Source: Luidia sarsii (lineage: Eukaryota > Echinodermata > Asteroidea > Paxillosida > Luidiidae). From it: DNA of 64,000 bases. Below, one piece after another: positions 1 to 14,995 of the stretch. Position 1 is the stretch's first letter, and each line of letters begins with the position of its first letter. The notes beneath the pieces are model-generated. The model saw nothing but the letters and a program-made list of their open reading frames with translations, was not told the origin of the DNA and did no database searches. Location: positions 9,259,405-9,323,404 of the forward strand of contig OX465103.1 of NCBI GenBank assembly GCA_949987565.1, read 5' to 3'. A program made the translations under genes and the position numbers.

Positions 1-2340
1 AAAATGTACGAGACACTTTAAGACCACTTGCCGTGTTCTTTGCTATATTCCATAGGGGTTAGTCTGTTTAACCATAAAGCAAGAACCTTGCAATATGCGT
101 GGACTAGGATTGGCTAATATAGCAGGCCATAAGATCGGAAGGTGCTCTCATGGAAGGAGACTAGGGACGCTTCGCAGCTACCATGGTGTCGTAATAATAT
201 GTTTTCATGCCATCTGGGCAATCATCAGTTGCGGTAGTGATCTTGGCAGATCAGTTCATCTCAATATGGGTGTGCCGGTATAGAAATTGGTTGGAGTGGC
301 CGGACTGGGTATGGGTGATTTGTTCCTCATAAGGAGAGTGGATTGTCCAGGGTTTCAACTAGTTCCTCAAAGGAACTAGCATCGTCTGGGACGGGGGTTG
401 TTGTGGGCTTGGTAAGGTTAGCCCGGATGAACATTCCCGTACGTTTTTGGCATTTTTAGTCAGGAATGAGGGTTGTGTTTGGGGAAATATCCCTGAGTTG
501 TTCATGGCTTTGGTAACTTGGGCTCAAATGGATTTTTTTATTCGAAGGGTGAGGATCCTCCCCACTGTATGCTCTCTTCTTCTTGTTTCGCCTGGGCCAG
601 GCTCTAAATAATGGAATTTTTTATTCGGAGGGTGATCATCCTTCCCACTGTGTTTTTTTCCTCTCGGTGAAAGCGAAAGTGGGGGATGCGCATTATACAT
701 GGGTGCGCATTATACCCGGGGATTTACGGTATATGTTGTTATGCCTAAGGAAATTTGAGTGCTAAAGCTACTCTGTAAAATCTTGTAGTAGGCCTAGATA
801 TTTTGTGCGTGGTTTTCAGTTTTTCCCCCCTTAGTGCAGTACATTCTTCCGTTGCCACGAACAAATGAAAAAAAAAATTCGCAAGATGTAGACGCACTTT
901 GATCCCAATCCAGCATGTTTCTCGCAGAAAGTTCGTGTTCATGAAGTACAGAGACCCCTGTATTAAAATGACAGATAAAAACGGAGTAAACCATGCACGT
1001 TGGACTCGTCTCTGCATCGATCGCTTGTCAATGCATTTCCAGTGCTCATAATTTATTATCTTACGCGATATCTAAGTCATCTCTTTGAGTGGACTTTGGT
1101 CCTGCTCTGCTATTGTCTGTCGCTCTAATTCAGTGCAGTATGCAATACATGGGTAGCCAGACTCTATTTTGTAAACAATTGGAAGAAAAAATGGCAAATA
1201 TTATTTGACTTCGGCCACCGGGACTGTAAGTGTAACTACCTTAGATATTATATCGAGCCCAAGGGATAGCGGCCTCCTCAAACATGTCAACTCTGACCGT
1301 TTACGAAAGGAAGGCTTAGGCTCGTGCGTATGGGCTTCGGTCACATTTGTTTCACCATTAAAGGATCAAAACATCAGCTTAAAGGATCAAAACATCAGGA
1401 CCTCTTTGAGACCTCACATTATGGCCGTAGTTGTTCGGTACTTAATAATGTGTTTCCCCCCAATGTTATAATTAAAAAAAAACAACGAATGGCTGAAACC
1501 CGCGCACGTCACTTCACAATATCGGCAAGACCGTAACTGATACACTCCCCCAACCCACTATTTTATTGTTTTAACCATTCCCTCGGCTTTCTGTATTAAT
1601 GTAGTCTGTTTTGTACATGTATAGTCATTAAAGTGGTATTTTACTGTAAGGTTAGTGTACTAGTTGTGCAAGTTGTGCTAGGTTATTGTAAGGGGCTAGT
1701 TGATTTGGATGCTTTTTAGTGACTGTTTGTATTGACTGATTTTTGTGTGATTGCTCGCAAGGCCAGGAAGAATTTCAATGTATTTGATATACATAATTAT
1801 GACAATAAATTGTTCTATTCTATTATTCTATTCTATTAAAGTTTGCTATCATAGATTAATTTTTGGAGAGGCTGCCATCTGTAATATTCAATTCAATTCA
1901 ATTCAATTAAATTCACATTTATTTCCGTACTTGCACAAGGAACTAGGCAAAATGAAGCACAATAAAGTAATACATTCTTAGAAATTAATTTCAAACAAAA
2001 TATGTGTTGAAAGGTATAAAGATACGGATCAACAAGACCATAGTAATAACAAAAGCACAGGGGCAGACGAATCATGGAATAGATTAGCATGGAGGCTCTT
2101 CGTATAGTAAGTAATGGGGCTGAGTACATCCCGGGTGGTTAGGACACTGGTGCATTTAGAGAGATCCAAGGGAGATCCAAGCTTCAAATTCGGCGAGAGA
2201 GAGACCGCGACCTGTATTTTCAGGGGTTGCAGAGTTAGACTTCACCAAGTCCATCGGGCTTTTCAAAAATTAACTTGTTGGTTTGTTCCCCCGTACTATT
2301 TTTTTTTTTTATTTATTATTTTTTTTTTTTACGATGGCAG
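1..2340 (+). other. Upstream intron or 5' flank of the SLC23 gene
   Basis: I see no coding exon here. In particular there is nothing encoding the D-x-P-P-W-Y segment that should precede exon a. Two degenerate copies of a short motif (ttttttattcg plus a ggatcct-like hairpin) lie at about 534-571 and 610-650. An AATTC pentamer run is at about 1888-1915, and poly-T tracts lead into the acceptor at 2340. Confidence 0.5.
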
Positions 2341-2498
2341 CATTTCCTGACTGGCTTCGGTGGCAACATCTCCACGGTCTACCTGCTGGCCCCCAGCCTC
2401 TGCATCGTCTATAGCCCCGTCACCATGGCCGAGATCATCGGCACCCTCTTCGTAGTCAACGGACTGGTGACTATCATGCAGACCACGGCTGGAGTCAG
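2341..2498 (+). CDS. SLC23A: SLC23 exon a (first visible)
   Basis: Acceptor ggcag after a poly-T tract, donor gtgagc. Starts at phase 0 with HFLTGF, the TM1 region in which relatives have QHYLTC, and ends in QTTAGV plus two bases of an Arg codon. The Gln preceding His should end the previous exon, which is not in the window. Confidence 0.9.
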
Positions 2499-5400
2499 GT
2501 GAGCCAGCTGCACCTGTTCAAGGGACTACATTACTCTCCTTTAGAGACCTATTGCAGTCACCTGATGACGACGGGCAACTTGTACACACTACCCTAAACC
2601 CAAGCTCCTTTAAGAGCCATACTCACGGTGTCACCGCAAACCTCTTACTTGGTACTTGGTACTTGCATCGTGACTTACGAAAGTGACAGGCTTGGTCGAC
2701 CTTCTCGATGATTATTCTAATAGTCTGTGGTCTGGAGAAGGTGACTGAGACCTCTTTTAGTGTGATACTTTCGTCCGCATTGTTCAGTTTGAAGAAAAGT
2801 CCTTATATCGTCGAAAACCGGTTATTGGAGGATACATTGCACACTGTATGTACTGTACGTGTATGCAGCCACGCGGCCGCTGTACATGTACTGTACATGT
2901 ACTGTACATGTACTGTACTGTACTACACAGTTTGTGCATGGACGTGTTATGTCTTGTTGCAATGCTGCGCGTTGTCTGGTTTCGGCCCCACCGATCCTTT
3001 AGTGTCGCTATGGCTTTACCTAGAGATGGAAACCAGACCCAGACCGCGTATTTTGTGCACGAGCAACGCGCGGTGTCCTATCCATTCTTTATTATGGAGA
3101 TCAATGGGGTCGACAGATTCCGCGCATTGTGATTGGCTAACGCGTCGCAAACTCTTGAGGGCGCACTTTTTTGAATCGCCCGTATCATTCCTTCTCGATT
3201 ACAGGCTTCCGATCATTCAGGGCACCACCTTCGCCTTCATGGTCCCCACCTTCGCCATCCTGAACCAGAGGGGAGAATGTCCCCCGGCACCCACCGGTGA
3301 GCCTGCCCCCAAACACGGACAGACAGACAGAGTCCGGACCGAAAGAGCTAAACAAACAAACCGACCAACGAAGTGAACGAACAAAAATACGTCTTATACG
3401 TCTTATAAGGCCGCCGCACACGACAGCTATCTGCTGAGATAAAAACCTCGTGAACAGATTCTCTAAATGAAAAAAGAGTAAATAATCCACTCGAAAACCA
3501 CTGTAAGAGGTGTGGAAACCACTAAGCACTCTATAGAGGAGCCATATGGAGGCCAACTCCTTTTCGAGTTGTCCTCCATAAAATTATGGCTCCTTACAAG
3601 AGTGGGATTTCACTCCACTCTGTGTGGTTTTTACATCTTTTACAGTGTTTGTCACTCTTTTTTTGGCTTCTTGGAGTGAATTATTCACTCTTTTGCATTT
3701 AGGGCGCGCTTTCTATTGGCCAGCTGTACTTTTTGGCGTAGCTCAGAGCACGGAGGCAGATATCCCAGACAAAAAGTGACCGCACATGGTGCACTACGTG
3801 CTTACGAGCTTACGCCCTCAAGAGATTGGAGAGAAATACAATTTAGCTAAGCAGAAAGCTCTCGTGTGCGGTGGCCTACACTGTCAAACGAGTTTGGCAT
3901 TATTCAATCCTACAGTGTAATCAATAGGTCCAGTCAAATTTATTTTGTTGCCATTTTCAAAATTGCTCGAAAGTTCCCAGTCGTTTTTTTCTTTAATTGT
4001 TTGACTTGAATTAAAAGAAAAAGAAAAAGGTGCATCCACTTTGTGTGACTCACCGGGTATACTGTAGTCAGGTTGCCAACAATATTGTTAATGATTAGAT
4101 GCTGGCTGGTGCTCCACCCGGCTAGGAACAGTTGACTATATAGGAGGCCACATAGCTCATCAGATGGTAAGAGCACTGGCACTCAAAACCAGAGGTCTCG
4201 GGTTCATGCCCCTGTCCAGTCAAAGTGAATTGTTAAATCACCATGGTGCACCAGTTAAAGACGAAATATCTGGCGACACTGGCAACACAATTGCTCAGCA
4301 AAAGTACAAAATCAAAATTCCTTACATTTCCGATAAGCCCAGTTGCAAGCGATTTTTGCCCAACCCTCGTGTCCAACGTTTTTACACTGTAGTCCTCTAC
4401 TACTGGAAGTAATTTTCAAATGCTTCCATAAAGAGGTTCCGATGATATTTTGATAATAAAAACAAATCGTTTTGGAAATAATTATACAGACAAAATTCAC
4501 ACGATGGTGGTGTCACATGAATTGAGAAGACAATTTTGTTTCGCAATTTTATCACAGATTACGTGCATAATATAAGCCTTCAGAAATGTATACGTGAAAA
4601 GCATTGTTCGGCCATTATACCCATTGCTTTTACTGTGCACGAATATAACGCGTGGGTTTTCCCTGCTGGTAGAGTTGGAATTAGTAAAAAGAATCTTCGT
4701 ATTAAACACTCTGTGCGGAGATTCATGGGCCGAAGGCCGCCGCACACGAGACCTATCGAGGTCGTTAGCTCAGCACGTAGCTCTCGTGTGCGCTGAACTT
4801 TTGGTGAGATTTCTGCCTCAAGAGGCCGTGAGACCAATATCTATTGTTTTATTTTTTTCCGCCTCTCGTGGATGAAAACTCATCGTGTGCAGCGACTTGG
4901 GCTACGTGCTGAGCAAAAAAAAAAACCACATAGCAACTGGCCAATGAAAGCGCACGCCCTATTCACGTGGTTGCCAAAATCAAACAGCATAGATATTGGT
5001 CTCACGGCCTCTTGAGGCAGAAATCTCACCAAACGTTCAGCGCACCAAACGTTCAACTAGGGCCTATGTGCTGAGCTAATTAAACGGCAACGAGAGACTT
5101 TTTGCTCAGCAGATAGCTCTCGAAAGCGAGTCGTATCGCAGACCCGTCGTTGATTATATCGAATGTCCAACTATATTCATGTGCAGGCAACTCCACAGTG
5201 GAGGCGATAAAGGTGGCCGAAGACGAGTGGCAGTCACGGATTAGAGAGGTACCCAAGACAACTGCAATCCCCGCATAACAGTACACTTCTCCCCAGAGTT
5301 AGTTCTGCGTAGATTAAGGCCCACACACAACATTGGTAAGATCGAAAAACAGAAATGTTCACAGATTTACATGAAACTTATACAGTTTGAAGATGGTTAT

Positions 5401-8400
5401 AGTAGAAACCTCTCACTGAGGTATTTCTGCCTAAAATGTTGTATTTTGGGAGAAATGAGTAAAAGAAATAGTTTACGTCTCACCGAGATCTAAACTATTT
5501 TTCGGAACAGTGCGGCGTTGAATGCTGCATTTTCACGAAACAAATGAAGCGGTTTTCACGATTTTCTCGAGACTCGGTTGGCGGATTGAGCTGAAATTTC
5601 CACAGGTGTGCTATTTTATGCATATGTTGAATCAGACAACGTATGGATGGTATTATTTGACCTCGACCAATGTTGTGTAGGGGCTTTAAGGCCACATTTC
5701 AAATAAGGTTGCCAATTCAATCTCTTCAGTTCACTCATTGGGGTGAGGTCACGGATGGAGACAGAACTTCATCGTCCAAATTTAGTTCCTTTTAGAGGGA
5801 GCGATCCAACAGAGAATAAGTGTCCGCAATGAGGGATGATTATTACGGAGGGGACATTGAATTACGGACCATCGTTCTCTCGGAGCATTCATTTCCACGA
5901 CTCGGGAGACATTTACTGAGTCTGTTTCTGAGAAAAGTCTTGCTGGAATCGAAACCTCAGCCCCTCCGAAATTTTTTATAATTATTTGCATTTTTTGTCA
6001 TTTTTAGTGAGTGAGCAGTTTGTAATATTTTTTGGCATATTACTCGAGGTATCTACCTATTACATCACCAAGAAGTACATATTATCATCTCAAACTGTTT
6101 CTTTTTTATGAATGACAATGAAAGTGATCACCAACTTCCACAAATTGTGGCCAGTGTCTGTAATCGTCAGAGCACCTGACATGTATTTTGAAAGATGGCC
6201 CTGTGGGATGGAATCGCTAGGCCATCTATACACTCTTTACAACCCAGAGGACAGGCAGATTACATCTTTCTCTGTTCAAATTATTTTGATTGTTCTTGTT
6301 TGCAATCATTGTCCTGAACGTTGTACAGCAGCAACTTTCTGCCCCGAGAAATTTCCTCACGTTTTTGCACGTAAATGGTACATGCTTTGTCCGTTCGTAT
6401 CTGTGAAAGGATTACGGTGACACCACGTAAGCCTTCTCAAAGCCGACTCTGAAAAGGTGCAACTCAGGATTTAGCGCAGTGTGTTTCAGTTACCGGCGCC
6501 TCAGATTTCAGAGCCGTACTCCCCCCGTCTCTAAAGAGGTGTCCCCGCATCCTTCTCGTCCGTGTAAGCCTCCGAGTCTCACCCTCCCTCTCTATTACTT
6601 TTTGGACGTCAGATACAAGGCGCCATCATGGTGGCCTCCTGCTTCCAGGTGCTGGTGGGAGCCACCGGCATCGTGGGCGTCCTGATGAGATTCATCGGCC
6701 CGCTCACCGTCTCGGCCACCATCACCCTCGTCGGTCTGGGTCTCCACAAGGCGGCAGCGACCAAGGCCGGCCTCCACTGGGGCATCTCAGTCCTGTTTGT
6801 ATACCTTGTTTGTTGTAGTCCCCAGCTATAGTTTAAGGTTGAACGGCTTCTTGCTGGCGCCCCAATACCTCGGTAAAACTACAGTTGACAATTTTGGGAA
6901 GGTCTCCATCTAAGGGCTGGATAGCCCCGGTCAGGTTTCCTCTGCTTTGCTTGTTTGAAAAGATAGAATTGTAATATGAAGAAGCTGCATCCACTTTGTG
7001 TGTCCCTCGAACTGTTGTAGACAGGTTTACTGGTAATCATGGTTTGCATTTGACTAGGAATGGGTGTTATCGCTTGAGTTATATGACAGCTAATGGTTAA
7101 AATTAATGCTGTTGAATATCCAGACAAGATAGTTGACTATTTTTCGGACAAAGTCAGTAAAGACTTCCCCATGCCAAATAATGACGATGTCCCCGTTACA
7201 AGCAGCATATTCAAACACCTACCTCGCTGCCGGATATAGAAAATAATATCCCCCCTGTCTGCTGCCACCAAGAGTTCGGAAGGCCTCCACTCTTCATTCC
7301 TCAACCTTGCTATCACTTACCACTCACGACTATTTCGTGTGTTCTGTGTTGGCGTGTCACCTCAGGACAATGGTGGCGGTGGCCCTGTCGTCGCAGTATC
7401 TGTCTGAAGTCGGCATACCGGTCCTTACCTTCAGTGTGAAAAAGAAATGCCACGTCACCAAGTTTAAACTCTTCAAACTTTTCCCGGTAAGTTCCAACCC
7501 GTTTGTTCAGCAGTGAGCCAGGACCAAACAAAGCGTGCGTTCGATTGGTTTCACCCGGTTGACCAGGGTTACCCCTAAAAATGTGCCCTGCTGTCACACA
7601 GGTCGAGCTTCAACTCTATCTGCACTGGGGAAGGGGCTGTGAGGCACCTTTTGATACCATTATTTGTTTATATCGGACATAGCCATCTGGTGTTACATGC
7701 CTATCAGTAGGCCTATGCGCATGTCAATAACACCATTGCCCATCTCTGCATACATTTGTGTACCATCAAACACTGTCATGAAACAGGGGCTCAGTGCATT
7801 TCATTATGAATCATGCTCAGGAATTGATGTTGCACTGATTTCATGCTTAAATAAAAAAATCCAACGCCAAGCCTTAGCCTGAGCCCCACAGATTCAAGTC
7901 GTATAGGGCCATATACATGTATATTTCGATCTTACAAAGAACTATTAAAGGTCATTTGAAACCTGGCCAATACATATTATTTAGCTGGTGACACCAAGCA
8001 ATTCTCCAACATGTACTCCTCATTCACCTAAAGTATAGTATCAGCTAATTGCTAAAAGCATTATTCCTCACATAATTTTACGACATGGTGTTTCCTTTTC
8101 ACACTACCTTTGAGAAAGGTCCTGCTAGGATCTAAAGTTTTGATATTTTCATTTTTGATATTTGGATTTTGGTCATTTTCGTCAGTGAGCAGCTTGCAAC
8201 ATTATTTTTTGCATAATAATTAACTTACATTAACCGTTACACCAATAGGTACTACACAAAGCACATCAGCTATAGGCATGTATACATTATTATAGCTATA
8301 AGTGCATTATTACATTATTTATGACAGTGGTTTTTTTTTTATTTCTTCCTATTTGAAAGGTCCTTTTGGGCATCATTTTTGCCTGGTTAGTTTGCCTGAT

Positions 8401-11400
8401 CTTCACGGTCACGGACGTGTTCCCAGACGATCCCAGCGCATACGGGTACGCGGCTCGGACCGACACCCACGGTGACGTGCTCGAAGCCTCCGCCTGGTTC
8501 CGCTTCCCCTATCCAGGTATACAGCGTTCTCCTTCGGGCAGGGGACCAGTCACTGCCTTTTGATTTTGTTGAGGTTTCAGATTTCAATAATATACTATAA
8601 CTTTTGATATTCGCATTTTGGTGTACTTTCAATCAGTGAGCAGTTTGGAATATGTTTGCATATTCTAGACCAGTGTTGTAGTGTTTGAAGGCAACATTTC
8701 ACCGGCAGTGATCAAAATAGCAATTGGCTCGTTATTAAGCACCAAACGGTTGGATTGTGTTGGTAAGATTCAATCATCGACTCTCAAGTCTTAACTTTTC
8801 TCATGAAAACAGACAAAATATTGTGAACGATTTTGAAAAAACAACCCATTGTTTGCAATGAACTCTGTCCATGCAATAGGCCAAATGTTCCAAACTGCTT
8901 ACTGACTACCCAGATGCTAAAATCAAACATTAAGATGGTCTGACGTTTCGATCCTAGCAGGACCTTTCTCAAAGGCAGAAAGTTGAGAGTTGTTTGATAT
9001 CGGTGCATAGTTTTGAGCATTTAAGTCAGGAAGAAGTTTAAAACAAAGTCCCGTGGCACATAAAGCTGGATAACAGAAGTTCGTGAAAACTGAGCAAGAT
9101 TCCTCATCGTATTGTCGACCGATGTGTGATGCCTTGGAATTGTATTATCTCCTTGGCATAAAAAGATTTGGCGCTTTGGGTGGCCACCGTATCATATTCA
9201 GAAAAGCTTTTTTGGTATAATTATACTCGAGCAAGAGTGAGCGCTATATTGCATCTCTAGGGCAGTTCACGAAATGAAGGCTTAGGTTCGGGCTTGATTC
9301 TGGTTTGTTTCCAAATTTGAAGGTTTGTTGGCTCGATAGGTACGAAATATTTCCCAAGAAACTGGGGCCAAACGCTTGTTTTTAGATGCCTGTGATTTTA
9401 TAACGAGTAAGATAAATATGACCGAGGCTTTTAAAGCCTTCATTTCGTAAACGGCCTATGAAATTGGACCGCCAATCTGCGCACAGGTCAGTGGGGTGCC
9501 CCCACCGTCAGCCTGGCCAGCGTCATCGGCATGCTGTCCGGCGTGCTGGCCTCCATCGTGGAGTCCATCGGCGACTACTACGCCTGCGCCAGGATGAGCG
9601 GCGCCCCGCCGCCGCCCCAGCACGCGGTCAACCGCGGCATCCTGATGGAGGGCATCGGCTGCCTGCTAGCCGGGGCCTGGGGCTCGGGCAACGGCACCAC
9701 GTCGCACAGCGAGAACATCGGCGTCATCGGACTCACCAGGGTAGGTGCCTCTCTCCTCCCGACCCCACCTCCCCCCCCTCCCTCGGCGGCCGTAACTAAG
9801 AACTTGGAGAGACTTGGCCCTCCCTCCCAACTTCTCCATCCAAATCCGGCTTTGGCCCCGGCTCCAACTTCGTCTGTGGCACCACAAAACCTGGAAGCAC
9901 GGGTTGGGTGCTCTTAGTTTGTTTGAAGTTGAAGTTTATAGGAGTCCTTTTCGACACACAAATGTGCATATCTTCTCCGAAACCGAAGCAGTCACGATGC
10001 CTTGTCTCTTTACACTGGATGGAAGAAATGGAGACAAAGCCGGCGGCAGCTGAGCCTTGGGCCTTTTTTCTTTCCAAACACCCGGCTTGGGCTCCGGCTC
10101 CGGCTCCGGCTTCGTCTCTGCTATCCAAAAAGCTGAAAACACAGCTCGGAGCTATTTGTTGAAGTTGAAGCTTTGGATTCCTTTTTCGAAACGCAGTATA
10201 TACCAAAGATCTTATAGCGCGCTTGCGCGCAAGATAGCCTACTCTTGCGAGATCACACGCATCCGGTTGAAGTGCGTATGCACTGGGCGCCATTTTAGTA
10301 AGCAAAGTCGCACACATTCTTTCCATTTCGTGGTCACATCAAATCGAAAGTTATCACATTCTGTTCACACATCCAAATTTGTATCTTTTTAATTTTTTGT
10401 GACTCTCTCGCTTCATTTCCGGAGTACCGAAAGCAAACGACAGATTCCGTTGCTTACCGAAGTGGCGTCCAGTGCGTACTTCACCTTTTGCTCTGATTAG
10501 TCCATCTTGCGCGCTATGCGCGCTATAAGATCTTTGGTATATATTATTACCATTCAAAGACGAAGCCACAGGCTTCCCATTTTCATGCATTGTACTTTAG
10601 AATGGATGAACGAACTAGAGACAAAGCCGGAGCCTGAGCCTAAGCCGGAGCCTGAGCCAAAGCCGGTTTTGGAAAAGGTAAGGCCCTTTGCGCTGCCTTT
10701 GGGGGTGCCATCCTGATGACAGCAGATATGTGACCCGGCACAGCGACATGAAGAATATCCCACCAAAACACTTTTCGAGTAAACAACGCCTAAAGTCAAA
10801 GTATTTGCTCAATTCGATTAAAGATCAATGTTCTTTTTTTTTGTATTTTCGGAAAAGTTAATGTATTGGAGGAAATTTTGATATCATTTGAAAGCTAATG
10901 GTACACTCTTTCACATTATTAGAAAATCTCAAAATCTCAAAAGTGGGGGTTATTTCTCATTATGATGTGCCGGGTCACATGTAATACCGTAGGCCCATCG
11001 GTCCTTCCGGTGCGCACTCCTGCGCGCTCAGAACTCTGTCTCATTTTGGTTCTTCCAAAATTGCTTCATTGTTCTGTTACGTATATACATTTTGTAAACA
11101 TAATGTTCCTCCAGGCAGGAGGTTTGCGTTGACATCATGTATATCATCTCTTAGAGGCCCAATACAACATTAGGAAGATCCATTCGGAAAACATCGATGT
11201 CCACAGATTTCCTTCTTATTTACACAGTTTGTAGATGGTCATGATAGAATCCTCATGTTAAAATCTTACGGTCTGGGATGCTGTATTTCTCGACATCTTC
11301 ACGCAAACATCGGCAAATAGTTTTAATACTCACGAGTAATAAAAGATTTCTTACACTACAGAATAGTGCGAAAACCGGGACGGTTATTTGTCTTTTTCTA

Positions 11401-14400
11401 CTTTCCCAGATTGCCATTGAGCTAAAACCTTCGCAGGATTTCTTTTTTGGAATGTTTAATGGTATCTTTTGACCTTTACCAATGTTGTATAGTGCCTTTA
11501 AGAGAAGGAGTATGTCTAAGAAAAGAACCGGTAACTCAACATCTCGGGTATAGTGTGCACGCTACCCGCGTTGCCAGGAGACTGCTGGATTCCATCTATC
11601 ATCGATGTTTATAAGTGATGTGGAGAGCATTGGAGCATGAAGAAATCTTATTAAGCTCCTCTGTGCGAAATATGTCTCATTGAAGAGTTGCCCAATTTGG
11701 CCCCGCGGCGTCTTTAAGGTGGGCTGTGGCTAAGTTCACCTGTCCCATTCCCTATCTCTTCCAAAATGCAGGTTGGAAGCCGGACGGTTGTCCAAGCTGC
11801 GGGTTGCATCATGATAGTTGTGGGAGTCATCGGCAAAGTCAGCGCCCTCATCATCACCATACCCGAACCCGTGGTGGGCGGAATCCTCTGCATCACTTTC
11901 GGTTAGATGCTCTTCTTAACCCCACACTCAATTTACATAAACTGACCCCTGACCCTATTCTGGACCGCACTTCATGACTTTGTAAGTAGGTCCATACCAC
12001 GTAGTTTAGAGGGGGGTTCACTTCCTCAGTCCCTCAGAGAGGGACGGGAAATGGTTCACCTTTAACCCTCATTTGTGCACCACGTTGGCCAACATACTTA
12101 TGAAATGTAGTGGTAACATTATAGGTCAGTTAGTAAAGCCCAACATTTTGATCGTGTTGAACAAAATGTTTCACCAGCTCCTACCCTTTCTGAAACCAAA
12201 AAGGTGAAGAGACACTAACTGGGAAAAGTCAAACAATTTGAAACCACCTGAGCTATCTAGCCCTACGATTGCGTCCTCAAAAATAATTGTAATCGACTAT
12301 CTTCACCGGGGTTAGGGGCGCCAGTCAGAAGCTTCAACCACTAAACAAACCACCCGTAAATGCCTATTCAACTTTTCATCTCATAATAAAACTAGGCCAC
12401 GTTTTGGGTCAAAGATTCTGTCCGAGACACTTCATCCCATAACGTTTGTATATGCAGTAAAAGCAGTTTCTATTTCTTATTCTGTGGCATGGTGTCAATA
12501 GCCCTCACATTGTTCCTATTCACTTAAAGGCGTGGTGACGGCGGTGGGAATTTCCAACCTCCAGTTCGTGGATCTCAACTCCTCACGCAACCTCTTCGTG
12601 CTTGGCTTTTCCGTTCTCATGGGCCTCGTGGTGCCCTACTACATCGAGGAAAACCCCGATCTCCTGAACACAGGTAAGGCATCATACATATAGTGATATG
12701 ATTTGGAGGCGAGGGGGAATGCACTTCAAATAGGGTTTAGCCTATAGGCCTATATTACATTATCCTCCCACTCGACGCAAAATCACATAATTATGTTTGA
12801 TCCAACGCGGTACCCGCCGCTATACTGATTGGAATCCACTATCATTAAGGAACTCGACCAGCTGGCTGGCTCAGCGGTTGAGACACCCGCTCTAAAGCAG
12901 AAATAGCGGGTTCATATCCCGCCCGAGTTGTCGGTATACATGTATTTCTTTTCAGCAGGCAACTTGGCAAAGTCACTGAGTATAGGCCTAGTGTTAATTA
13001 GTTAAACACGTCGAGTAGGGCAAAGTTACAATGGCACATGCTTAAATGCAGTGGAGAAGCTGGATTCTATCGAGTGGGGGACTATACATAGATTGAATGT
13101 GAACACGGTGTGGTCCATTGGCACAGATTGTACTCAGCAAGGTTGATCGGGCTTAAGCAGACTTTGCTTAATCGGGTCTACAAAATCAGCTTCATGGTCA
13201 AATTTCAAGGAGCTGCTTAAAGCCCCATCGGTCGAGGTCAAAGAGTAGCATTCACTCGTTGTCTGATCCAACATATGCATGAAATAGCACACCTGTAAAA
13301 ATTTCAGCTCGATCCACCAACCGAGTCTCGAGAAAATCATGAAAATTTGTTTAACGAAAATGCAGCATTCAACGCCGTACATGTTCCGAAATACAGCATT
13401 TTAAACAGAAAATATTTCAGTGCGAGGTTTCTACTATAACCATCTTCAACCTGTTTAAGTTTCATGTAAATCTGTGAACATTTCTGCTCTTACCAATGTT
13501 GTGTATACAGGGGCTTTAAAGCATACAACATCATACGAAGCGAACTTCTTTTGGTGCTTAATTAAGCGGCAACTACTGTATAATTATATGAAATTGACCG
13601 CTCCTAATAGTCTGGCTTCGTCTCATAGGATCGGACGTGGTGGACCAGACGCTGACGGTAATACTGACCACTGGCATGTTCATCGGCGGGTTCCTAGCCG
13701 TGATACTGGACAATACTATCCCAGGTTAGTGAAGTCTATGGCTATTTTGTATCTGGCTGTTTGTTTTTCAACGCATAGATCCACCGTTCTAACTTCTAAT
13801 TACCAAAGGAGACGACATTCGGTGAAAGAAAAGAAAAGGAAATTAAGGACAGTCGTATACAATAAGCCTTTATGCCTCTAAGAACGCGGGCGAATCGACA
13901 TGATTGAAATATTATTATCACAATCGAATGAGATTTCTTCTTTTGTCACAAGGCCACAATGTCAAGTTCGGCCCTCATCTGATTTTAGGGATCGACTCTT
14001 TCTAGTCAACACCAAAGATTTGATTCAAGAAGGGACAAGGGTTTTCAATTGTTTTGATTGACTGATTAAAGATTGATGATTCAACAAATTATAGCCAAAA
14101 TGAATATAAGTGTACAGGTTGGAGATGGTATATAATTTGGGACTGGTTAATGAATTGGGTACGGTTTGGCAGTACAAATGGAACCTCAACAGTTGGACAT
14201 GAATAATTTGTTATATATCTTGGGATTGAAAAGGATATTGATAATAAATTGGACAATGTTGTTGGTAAACGAATTGGACCTATAAGCGAACGGAGATGAA
14301 TAATTGGTTACATAGCTTGCGATTTAAAGTGATTTGCATGGTTAATTGATAATAATTGGACAATAATTATAGTTGGGTAAACGAATTGGACCTATGAGCA

Positions 14401-14964
14401 ATTGAAGATGAATAATTTGTTAAATAGCTTGGTATTTAAATGGATATGAATAATTGGACAATGTGGTGTGGTAAACGAATTGGACCTCTATGTAACTGGA
14501 GATGAATAATTGGTTACACAATATAGAGAGGAAGGTCACATACGCCATGGCCAAGTACAGTACATGTACAGCGCGTCCATACAGCTCTATAAATAGCTCC
14601 ATATGAGCGCGCCACGTATACATCCGTGGCCTTCATCCGAAATAGGCTATAAGTATTTACCGTGATTATACAGATCGCCAGTAAAGTGAAGTGAAGCCAG
14701 GGGTTCAGAATATACTGGTGCGAGATTAATCAAGAAGAAAGGGGAAATGAATGAAGATTATAGGCCTATAAAGTTTTATAGGGACTATAACATTTTATAC
14801 CCTTGACAGAGGTACATTGTACTGTATCGATCTTGCATCTAAGGTTAGACTCGCTTCAAGTCTAGCCACACAGGTCAGTGCGTGATTTAACAGGCTATCC
14901 ATGCGATCGCGCCATTCAGTTTAACCCTTTTTGATGAGTGTGTATGGTTCCCAAGCTTATGAAC

Positions 14965-14995
<31 letters not shown>

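Noticed and set aside
6797..6806. gtatac as donor of the SLC23 exon at 6613
   Set aside because: Better looking donor, but it breaks phase with the next exon. gt at 6795 restores both phase and family length.
12868..12936. Functional tRNA gene
   Set aside because: A- and B-box-like text and a good T arm, but acceptor and anticodon stems do not pair.
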